Shown here one piece after another: positions 51,201 to 60,400 of a DNA stretch of 64,000 nucleotides. This DNA comes from Mactra quadrangularis (lineage: Eukaryota > Mollusca > Bivalvia > Venerida > Mactridae). The stretch lies in NCBI GenBank assembly GCA_025267735.1, contig CM046294.1, positions 39,741,570-39,805,569 of the forward strand, given 5' to 3'. The position numbers were made by a program, and so were the translations under genes. Position 1 is the stretch's first letter. Each line of letters starts with the position of its first letter. The notes beneath the pieces are model-generated. The model saw only the letters and a list, made by a program, of their open reading frames with translations. It did not search any database and was not told the DNA's origin.

Positions 51201-53355
51201 GACCGTTCAATTTGCTAACTTATCTACGAGAAGCATTAAGCCCCTCTTATCGCACGGAGCTGCGTTTTATTTGTTTGTGTCATAATGAATGAAGCACTGA
51301 CGTCAGATACCTTTTGAAATTGAACGCATCATAGTTATGTTTATGGGCTTTAAGTCTGGTTGACTTACTTTTTGCTGAACAAGACGTTAGTATCATTAAG
51401 TGTGGTCCTATTAATTATTTGATGGTAAATTTGAACCTGTTTGTATACGATGTACAAATCTTTATGTATTGTGTTTTTTCTAGCTACTCCTACTAAACTT
51501 GGACTATTGATCGGTGGTATCGCTGGCGGTGTGGCTGGTTGTATTATAATTGTTGTAGTCATCATCGTGATTATCAAAAGATATAAATTTTTTGACGGTA
51601 TGTAGATATACTATATAGACAGAATTTGAATAGCAATACAGTGTTCATCTGTTTTGAAATGTGCTCTCGTTGCAACGTATTATTGTACATACCTTTACCC
51701 TACATTGGCCGGCTAAAAGAAACATGCTAGTATAAGTATTTGCGAATGGCGCCGATAAATTCTGAAGTATATATTACACATACTTTAATTGATAACACAT
51801 TACATTAGTTGTGATGAAATTTACCTGATACTTGTTTAAGAAATATGATGATTAGTATTTAAAGTATTAATATTATATTTATAGTTTATTTAATGTTTGT
51901 CCGAGTTTTTGATCGCATATGAAATTGCATCTGTGGAATAGAACGTCTATTTCTTGTTATTGTCTTTGGATTATTTGTTAATAGCATATAAAAAGTTATA
52001 AAATAAAGCGTGAAAGTTTAAGTGGTTGTTTTTCTAAAACTAATGTAAACTAATGAAAACATTACGGCATAAAATGTTACCTATCAATTTTATTTAATTG
52101 TTACTATTACAAGTTTAGTAGACAATCCGATGTATGTATCATCAGGTTCTGTTGTACGCGTGGCATCATCATCATTTGATTTTAATGCTGGACTAGTAAG
52201 ACCTAATGAAACAAAAATGAATGGTAGTAATGACGTTTATGCTGAAGATAAGAAGACAAAGAAAGAAGGCATTTTCTAGTTTTGTTGTTAATTAACTTCT
52301 AATTCTGTAGAATAATATTACAAACTTAAAACCTTATAGTTAAGCTTGGCCATCCAGGCCAGATTAGTGCGTAGCACGCAATACTACTGATCAGAGGTCC
52401 GTGGGTTCGACTTCCGTGCGTGACAAGCTTAAGAGTAGTTTAGGTATGCAATAATTTAAGCAGTCATTGTTAACTTCTAATGCTGATTCCGAATCATGTA
52501 ATTAGTTGACAGACGTCATTGATAGAAGTATGCGCTTAGTAACTGGTTAACAACTAAATCTAGAGGTATAGCCTTAGAAGAAACTGTGTTGCTACAGCGT
52601 TAAACCCAACACAAATTTTATGCTAAATCTTGACTTTTTTATGAATATTCATTTAATTATCGATATACATTATATGCTGATGACTTGACATTATTTTGTA
52701 TCTTTAGAATTTATCCAATTTGAAAACTATTTGCAAAATGATCATAAACTTATGATTTGTTTTTGCTGATTTATTTTCTTGTTTAAGATGCAACAGTTAA
52801 TGGATACAAGTTTGTTGACATCAATTCTGACAATAGAGAGAATAGCGTTACAAAGAAACTTCCCCTTGTAAAGGTGGTGACCAACGAATCAAAGGTAAAG
52901 TATTCAAATTATTAAATTATAAAGAAATGATACTTCTTATATATTTTGATTCATAATAAAGCATTCTAAGTTAATTCAAATCCATAAATTACTCGCATTT
53001 CTTGCTGATAACTCCATTGAAACTCACATTTATGCAACGTTTATAAGGCCAAAGCCAGTCTGAATATATTTGGCAATGTATAATATATTTGGTACGCAAG
53101 GTCTAAATCACAGTTCATAAAAATCAATCAAATCCTGTTCTTCAAATGCCGAATATTAACAAAGACGGTTTGAATTATGCTGATCTAGTATTTAAAGATA
53201 GCCAACCAAGCATGAAGAAGGGGATGAAATATCACGATCCTACGCCGTATGATCTTGTTGATTTCTCAAAGAAAGCTGAACCAATTCCTGATAGCGATGA
53301 TGATGATGGTGATCATAAAAAACTTAACGGAATGTTTAGCTTTTACACGAAATAA
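45236..53355 (+). CDS. IgSF receptor unit D: six Ig, FN3, TM, ITIM/ITSM tail (probably a recent pseudogene or polymorphic)
   Basis: A single-pass membrane receptor assembled from 12 exons by splice sites, phase and comparison with unit E. Order: signal peptide, V-like Ig 1 and 2, a third Ig (CTTSTA...VYWYRH...FCRANN), Ig 4, Ig 5, a Cys-poor Ig 6, FN3, TM, and then either a short terminal exon (52,119-52,279) or two exons ending in an ITIM/ITSM tail. The mature form would be about 840 or 890 residues. All extracellular exons are phase 1-1. Three lesions were seen: TAA in exon 2, a 1-base deletion ending exon 3, and AA in place of AG before the last exon. Role by analogy: surface recognition with phosphatase-recruiting tail. 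The ligand is unknown. Confidence 0.8.
45756..46109 (+). CDS. unit D exon 2, V-like Ig domain 1, with in-frame TAA
   Basis: 354 nt, phase 1-1, same length as in unit E. It reads ICTCQSSTLVVYVVEISS and on to VCNLP, then TAA at 45,842-45,844 where the paralogues have a Ser codon (TCA/TCG), then STNLTRWTYL, NGTC, YSYACN, ILACED and GSTWIIK. Only one base change is needed to explain the stop. The rest of the exon is intact. Confidence 0.8.
46564..46919 (+). CDS. unit D exon 3, V-like Ig domain 2, 1-base deletion near donor
   Basis: Acceptor TTGTCTTTTAG, donor AAAAG|GTAACT. It has CSYC, FVCSVP, VNWNRNMGSNTAAM, NGQC, YIYTCN, YQVT and HNDIYMC. The length is 356 nt, where a multiple of three is expected (357 in E, 360 in A). 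A base is missing in CTTAAGTCGTAAAAG, which creates TAA at 46,914-46,916, six bases before the intron. Confidence 0.8.
47579..47911 (+). CDS. unit D exon 4, Ig domain 3
   Basis: 333 nt, phase 1-1, acceptor GTATTTTCAG, donor AAAT|GTAAGT. Starts AQVTSVTIMPYNY. Ig core: LNCTTSTARPAASVYWYR ... LFVTRQDNNTKVFCRANN. Same length as E exon 4. Confidence 0.85.
48228..48509 (+). CDS. unit D exon 5, Ig domain 4
   Basis: 282 nt, phase 1-1, acceptor CTTATATGCAG, donor TTTAT|GTAAGT. Starts DKADDPYV. Core GTLACTVKGGNPTPTLYWEC and GTCTCTSKQ, with additional Cys residues (WEC, TCTC). Same length as E exon 5. Confidence 0.85.
49181..49465 (+). CDS. unit D exon 6, Ig domain 5
   Basis: 285 nt, phase 1-1, acceptor TATTTATTAG, donor TATT|GTAAGT. 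Core VRFNCTADRNPTAEMTLSH and CLDAGPYYCSAQN. Many N-glycosylation sites. Confidence 0.85.
49796..50092 (+). CDS. unit D exon 7, Cys-poor Ig domain 6
   Basis: 297 nt, phase 1-1, acceptor TTTTCAACAAG, donor ATATG|GTAAGA. Core ITITVSVIAYPPPVF, then QSNLTVLNVSMEHFTRYEV and LSPYG. The usual Ig disulphide is absent, as in the matching exon of E. The Trp kept in E (TFKWYQ) is replaced by Arg here. Confidence 0.8.
50627..50923 (+). CDS. unit D exon 8, FN3 domain
   Basis: 297 nt, phase 1-1, acceptor TACCTTACAG, donor GAAG|GTAATT. Starts GIPDTPTELEQI. FN3 core IHIEWRPGFNGG, FYIKYKK, NTHYDIFIFASNRIGNS. The counterpart in B/C is broken and the counterpart in E is absent. Confidence 0.85.
51484..51597 (+). 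CDS. unit D exon 9, transmembrane segment
   Basis: 114 nt, phase 1-1, acceptor GTTTTTTCTAG, donor GACG|GTATGT. ATPTK then a hydrophobic helix (GGVAGCIIIVVVIIVII) and KRYK as stop-transfer. Glycines precede the helix core. Confidence 0.85.
52119..52279 (+). CDS. unit D exon 10, alternative short cytoplasmic tail
   Basis: Acceptor TATTACAAGTTTAG, phase 1 entry, then VDNPMYVSSGSVVRVAS and a charged end with SNDVYAEDKKTKKEGIF and TAG. It follows the TM exon in phase and can end the protein without the ITIM exon. A GT at 52,222 could act as an internal donor in phase 1, so it could also be a cassette exon. Tyrosines are at PMYV and DVYAED. Confidence 0.65.
52340..52612 (+). mobile_element. tRNA-derived SINE, family 3, in an intron of unit D
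   Basis: GTGGGTTCGACTTCCGTGCG (B box slightly decayed). The body has TTGACAGACGTCATTGATAG and TAACAACTAAATCTAGAG, and the tail GCGTTAAACCCAACAC. Same family as 41,310-41,630. Confidence 0.75.
52788..52894 (+). CDS. unit D exon 11, cytoplasmic tail
   Basis: Acceptor TTTTCTTGTTTAAG, phase 1 entry, phase 0 exit at AAAG|GTAAAG. Reads DATVNGYKFVDINSDNRE and on to NESK. It occupies the position of the DVYEN exon of unit C and has a tyrosine at GYKFV. Confidence 0.7.
53146..53355 (+). CDS. unit D exon 12, ITIM + ITSM tail (acceptor changed to AA)
   Basis: Reads MPNINKDGLNYADLVF, then KYHDPTPYDLVDFSKKAEP and an acidic end to TAA at 53,353-53,355. ITIM L-N-Y-A-D-L and ITSM T-P-Y-D-L-V are 24 residues apart, as in unit C. 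The pyrimidine-rich TCCTGTTCTTCAA in front ends in AA rather than AG. The next upstream AG (53,112) would throw the frame into an early stop. Confidence 0.7.
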   Translation: MPNINKDGLNYADLVFKDSQPSMKKGMKYHDPTPYDLVDFSKKAEPIPDSDDDDGDHKKLNGMFSFYTK

Positions 53356-54010
53356 GCGTTCAGATCATTTTACAAAAGTAGACTAATAAGGATTATTTGG
53401 TTACAGAAAAAAAGTATAGTTTAATGAAAGGAATTATTTTATGAAAACTACTTTGTTATCAAGATATGAGAAAATGATACTAGCGTATTAGGTACCGTTT
53501 GTACAAATATATTTGCGAATATTTCTTCTACAGATTGTACTACGTCTTAGTGTGCATGTAGAATAAATGATACGTTGTTTTGAACTGTTTTATTGATTTT
53601 TGCTAAAGTAAATGATTACATTTTAATTTAGGGATCTTTCACAATTTTATATTAAATTTTATTGTTTATTGTTTTGAATCTATTAAATAATATGAGTTGT
53701 GACATTTTTTGTTTCCGAGGTACTGACAAGTAGTAGGGATGTATTAATTGCTAAACTTATGGATTAGACACACATTAGGGATAAAGGTAGCATGTAATAC
53801 TTACTAAACTCTTAACATTTGAAAAAGTAAATGTAGTATCAATATCAAAGTTTACCATTGTTTTAAATTTATGGTTGAACATTATACTGTGCGTAATTAG
53901 TTTGAATGACTTTGTTTTCTTGATGTATAATATTGCGCTTATTGACGTTACAGTATATGTACTTTAACAACTTGTTATTTTGTTATATTTGTCTGTAAAT
54001 AATAAAAATA
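53356..54010 (+). other. unit D 3' UTR
   Basis: AT-rich, ending near AATAAA at 54,001-54,006. Confidence 0.6.
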
Positions 54011-54146
54011 AAAATGTTTTCACTGATTATGATTTTATTGCAATAAAATTATGTAAAATTGTACATTGACAAAACACAGAACATTTTACAAACAATATTA
54101 TTTCAAGTATTGTTTATATAAACTACTAACGTTTCTAACTTTATTT

Positions 54147-54178
54147 GGAACAGAACAGAACAGAACATATTCTTTATT
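54147..54178. repeat. (GAACA)n run next to the unit E poly(A) signal
   Basis: GGAACAGAACAGAACAGAAC, then TTTATT at 54,173-54,178, which is AATAAA on the minus strand and a likely end for unit E. Confidence 0.55.
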
Positions 54179-54449
54179 ATAATAAACACATGTTACATTA
54201 TATAAAGTAACAACATGTGAGATAATTGGTAATGGTTAATGTATCTTACATTACTTATATACACGATGTCTTACAATAATGGTAAAAGTCTATTACTAAA
54301 GACAACTACATTTAAAACATCTTTAAGCAACACTTTGTGTGTGTGATAGCCATGGTTGATAATTAGTACACACATATAAGAAGATAAGTTGCTTCGTAAA
54401 ATTTCCTCTATATCAAACCATAGTCATGGTATATTTAAAACACTTGTAC

Positions 54450-54493
54450 TTATAAGTTTTCATACACGTCCTTTTTTCTCTCGTTCTGGTTAT
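54450..54493 (-). CDS. unit E last exon, short tail DNQNERKKDVYENL
   Basis: On the minus strand, acceptor TTTTATTTGTAG, phase 1 entry, DNQNERKKDVYENL, TAA. It fits the TM exon exit phase. Conserved with unit A and relic F. Confidence 0.7.
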
Positions 54494-57400
54494 CTACAAA
54501 TAAAAAAAAGATATAGCAAATAAAATCATAGTCTATTCCACAATAAACAATTTCTATGAATATAAATAATGATGATTTTTTATTTTACTTACAAGTATAT
54601 AAATCAATCGAGCAAAATACGTTCAAAATATGGGGAAAGTTGCAAGTGATTAAGTATATAAGTAACATTTGCATCATCCGTTCTGCATGTAACAATCTAA
54701 CTGCTCTGTCGGCTGTCTTAATTGGTATTACCAATTCTACAGTAAACCAGATTATATCAAGATTGTCTGACTTGTTAGCAGCCGAAACAATTTGAATTAT
54801 TTATCAAGGTGTCATCTATGCGAAGATTGACATATACCGGGAAACGTCAGTTTATACAATACTAAGTCACTAAAACTAAGTGTTATACCGATTGTTGCAC
54901 TTTGTTGGGTTAGTTCCAAAGATGAATACGGGATAGATTCTCTATTTCCCTGTGTCATCATTTCATATTCAGGAACGCTGAAAAAATACCCATTTGCGTA
55001 ACTAAAATGTATACACATACTTCACCTGAGAAAGATTGTAAAGTGTGACAAATTCAATGTCTCGTCAATTTAAATACTATCTGCGCGTACCATATAAATA
55101 ATCCCTACGAACCGTGTCTAACCGGCACTAAATTATTCGGCTAAAATGAGTGGAAATATAATGTGATATTAATGAAATCACCGAGAATGAAATTATAAGA
55201 AGATAATCAACAAGTCTTCAAAATAAACATTAAGCACATTATGTATTCGAATGGGATTCGATAAGCAAGTTGTAGAGGCATTTGGAGTAGAAGGAGTATT
55301 CCAATATGCTAGGATTAACATAATGACTCATTCACAATATACGGACGTAATAGACATGATGTACCTACCAGTCAATGTTATTATAAGCAGATTCTTCCAC
55401 AGGACTATTGATTGTATTGTCTTGACTGAAATCAGACCACAAATGGTGAAAGTTAATGTTAAAGTTAGAGTGCGGTTTAAAGTCTGCTTCCATATACATG
55501 TTTAGCCGACTTTACAATTTTCAACGATAACCCTAATGGAACAAATGTAGGTAAATTTCAAGCTCAAGAAATTAGCAGCGCTCCTAGTGGGGATCGAACC
55601 GCTTGACCTTAAGCACACGCCCTACCAATAGGGCTCTATATCGGTCAGAATGATTGATACAATATTCGTATCGATACAAAATGTAATATTTTAAATGTAA
55701 AGTCTTTTGAGTTTAAATTTCTAAAAGAAATATCTTTGCATCTAGTGAGTCTTGGTCTAGACATGAACTTTATGCTGACAGGATATCTCCTGAGGTTGAA
55801 AATATCCGTTTAGAAGCTACTCTACTGAAATGGCATAGAACCAACTTTTGTTGATGTTCGGTTTCAGTTTTATTTCTAGTCCATTATATTTGCACGACAC
55901 TAAACAAAATTGGCAAAACGAAAAACAGACTCGTTCAGAACTTCAACTTTTCACATGACATATCGTTTATGTTCAATCAAGTTATCTTTATATTGTGAAT
56001 TTCCCGAACAAATCCGAGTGACAATCGAGAACAAAAGTACATTTAAACGGCATTTTAACGGCAACACATACTTCCGTTAGATTGAAAGAAACATAACATG
56101 ACATAATCCATGTAAGACGTCCTCAAATATGTCCACACCGAATCGGATGCAGTATAATGTTGATTTGGCGATACAAAATATCAGCTGATTTACAGGCCAT
56201 TAAATTTATATGTATGACCGCCATTGATCGATATTTTGTTCGATACGGAAACGTTCGATCCGATATATGTATCGAACCTACATTACCGGGATTCGATATT
56301 ATTTGTATACCGGTGTAGAGCCCTACCTACCACTGGGCCATTGTTCTTACATATGAATGGTGTTAAGTACACCATAAATAAGTAAATGTGTTGTTTTTAT
56401 AACGTGTGTGCTTGTCACATACCGTTTTGAGTGTCAAATGAAAATTGAAGCACACGTTATTGCAGGAGAAAACGAAAATGACACGAAGGACATTAACAAA
56501 AATATTTGTGTAAAAAGTGACTACTTAACAAATGAGTTTTATCATTAATATTGACTTTCTATAAAAACAACAGTATTTATCTAAACCAAATTACATTTTT
56601 AATTACACTTTTGATTAGTGGGATAAAAGGTATGAAATGAGAACTCACCTTTTCCTAATCGTAAAACAAGCTGAAATAAAGACTCTAAAGTATTCAATTC
56701 GATTCCTCACTAATGAAATGATCGAAAGTTTATTGTAAACGAGGATGATATGACGCTTTAAAGCTCCGTCTTAATCTAAATGTTTACTCAAAATTTAGTA
56801 TAACATAGTTATATACATGAAGAAACTGGTGTTGAAATTTGATAAGATTACTTTTTTAATCTTTGGTTATAGCACTTGTAAATAATTTTATCTTTAAATC
56901 AAGATTTCGTTCAGTGATTTTTGTAGTGTACTGCTCATAAACTATCCGCTGCTACAACGCAGTTTCATGGTTATTTGTGTTAGCTCAATTGTAAAACAAT
57001 TTCTTACAACTTAAATTAATCACTTCCGAGTCCGCTTCCTGGTTCAAAGGTACTGACCTAATAGGATAAAGTTTCTTGTTAAAGAAAACAACGGTGTAGG
57101 TTTTTGATGTGATTTGAACCGACGAGCTGATTTTCCAAAGATTACCAGTCCAAAGTCGTAATCGTTTGGCCACACTCGCTCTTAACTAAGTTCAATGTAA
57201 TAGTAACTGTTACTGACACTTTCGTTCGAGTGAAATGTTTGCTTTTTACTTATCAACTAGATAACATCTTAGTTAGGTCATTACCTTTCGGAAAATTATA
57301 CATTTGCAGGGTTTGAAAAAAATCAATAAAAAACAATTCGGAGTAATTGTATCTGGATTGTTTTGTAATAAAGCGCCAGGAAGCAAACACCAGAATGATA

Positions 57401-60400
57401 AAGCTAAAGCACACTTGTGCCATAATCATTTTTTTATTTGATCTGATTACACCTTTCTTGACGACAAAATAGGATGTTAATACGATAATAGATAAACTTA
57501 CCATTTAGATAACCATGACGTCGTACGACAATTATACCAAGTGCTACCAATACAATAATTCCAATTGTTCCTCCAATGATGCTTCCAATTAATAGTCCAG
57601 GAGACGTAGAACTGCCTTCCCCTATTAAAAACATTATAAATGCACCGTTAGTTGATATATTAAAACTTTATGCAAGCATTTCAACAACGTTTGTACCTGT
57701 CGAACAAATATAGACACCGTTGTAGTATGACAATACTACTTGATATCTTATTATCATGGGTCGAATTATGCACATACACATAAATGTGAACACAATATGT
57801 GCAGATAAAACACATCTTACCATATGGTGACAGAGTATACTCTTGTTCCATGTTACCAAAATCATTTGCTGAAATCACTTTATAACTTGTAAAATCGTTC
57901 GTGCCAACACTATGTATTGTAAGATTTGATTGGACAGCCGATGAGCTCATACGATATTTGTCATTTTCCGTAAGTAGAGTCCAAGTCCCATTTACCAGTT
58001 GATACCATTTAAATGTAGGGGGTGGATAGGCAATAACATCGAACACTATCGTAATCGATGAACCAGTGTCAGTTTTTAAATTTCCATCAACGTATTTAGC
58101 AGCTCTTGGATGACCTGAAAGATACACATACATAAATCAAATTTTTTATCAATACATTACAACGAATACACCAACTTACAAAAAATATGAACATAATAAT
58201 AATGTTTTCACCGATTTGGAACTTTGTAATACAAATAAGATCACTGTATGTTACAAACCATGTGATTGCTTGTGTCATACATAACAATATAAATATATTA
58301 ACTGTGAATGTATGCCAACTGTTATTATTAAAAAAAATATACCGTAAATATAGGATGGTGTATTGTAAACATGCATACTTACATTTAACTTGAAGTTTAA
58401 GGACAGCAAATCGACTATTTGCACGATTATATGCATCACAAACATATATACCTGCATCTAAACAGCTTGCCTTAGTTACGTTGTACTCCAATATATTCGT
58501 TGTTTTAGTGTTAAGTGTTTTACTGTCATGGCTCAATGTCATTGTAGCTGTCGGATTACTATCAACGATGCAAACAAATCGGACAGGATCATCTTCATTA
58601 ATGGTCACAGTTTCTTGGGTATATCCCTCAATTATAAACGACGTAATGCTTGCTTCATCTGTAAAAGAGGTTCTTTAAAATCTAAGTATTCACAATTATA
58701 ATAATTTTTTCACACAATAAGTGAGACAAACAGCATGCATATATTTTAATGTATGTCACCAATTTAAAATACGAATATGTTAACACGTGTATATTCTGCT
58801 CGTGTTCCGATGAATATTTCAAACATCACATGTAAATATCAAACTTTTTAAGATTTTAACAGTTGTTATATACCCATTTTAGTTGAGAAATTTCAATCCA
58901 ATCTGGACAAAGGAAGTAACTCTTTCTTGACGAAACCACATAAAAACCCAAACAACTTAAAATCCAAACTTCTGGAATTTTGCAATGAAATTTTATTTTT
59001 TGATGTAATAAAAATAACGAAATGGAATGACACCTTGTCTTATTCTATATCGTAAAGTATATATATCTAAGATAACAATGACAGTATTTGCTTACAATTA
59101 TTGTTTATTTATTTACAATTTTAAAATCACTAATAAGATATTTTTAAATTCTTTCTCATTTCCCACACGTTAGATTTATATACACTTTTACAGTCAATCT
59201 GAGCAAGCGAAACGTTGCAAGTAGAACGTTGAACGTTGGAGATTTATAATAGTTTCAGCAATCAACAGGGCGGTTAATAGTTGAGGGAGTGACCATTACA
59301 TTGCATTAGGATCTGTGCGCTTACTATATATACAGTGAGAAATGCAATGATGCATAAGGAACAGAGACGAGGAAATACAAAATACAGAAATGATAAGGAA
59401 AGTAGATTTGACAAAAGCTAAAGTTAATATATCGTTAAAAACTTACTTCACACAGTACTTGCTGTAATTTTATTTTTATTTGGTTAAGCACCGATACAAA
59501 CATGATGTGGTCATTTTAAGGAGGCTACTTTGCTTTACAACCAGTAATCATTTACTTTCAAAAGAGCTGAACATGGTACAACATTCATTATTTGGCGATA
59601 ATTATTGTCGCACTGTCATGGAATGGTATATAACCAGTTTAGGTATTGCTAGAACCAGTCATTCTTTCATTTAGTAGATTAAGTTATATAATCTACACCT
59701 ACTGCGCGGTCCCAGGTGAGCAGGTTTATATTTTAATGCAGCGTATTTGTCCTTGTTAAGGGTTTAACTAGTAATGCTAAGGTTACTGCCATATAACTTA
59801 AAAATAGTGTCTGTCGCCGCTTATAATCGTGCACAAAGTGAAATCCTATTAACCAATAGCAAAATTATTTTGCAAACAAGAATATATTTTTGTTGATTTA
59901 AACGAAAATTTATACTTATACATGTTTCAATGTATATATCTTAAACATGCCCTAAATATAACTTACGCCCTAAAAAAATCAATGTCTGTTAAATGCAATT
60001 GTATTTTAAGAAAAGAAATTATCTCTATAGACATGATTTCAGAGGCAACACGCTTACACCATGTGAAGGAAATTTAAGTATGTTAAGATATCAACAATAT
60101 GCTCATGGAGGCTGAAGCTTACAAAAAACATCCAAGACAACATCTACTGTTTCATCCTGAAATCCTGTTTGTTTAGATGTACACGTACATGTACCACCAT
60201 TAGTTCTTAATGGTGTCCATACTAACGTAATGATGGTTCTATTAGAGTTGAATGTTGACTTGTTTGTTAGTGATACACCGTTACATTCCCAAGTTAATGT
60301 TGGTGTAGGATTTCCACCTTTAACAGTACAGGCTACTGTCCCCTGAGCATTTTCTATCACTTTATATTCTTTTTCCTCGGGTATATACGGATAATCTGCT

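Noticed and set aside
57253..57501. 83-codon ORF with hydrophobic stretches after the unit E TM exon
   Set aside because: It is read-through of the intron behind a good donor (AATG|GTAAG). The tail exon at 54,450-54,493 fits the phase better.
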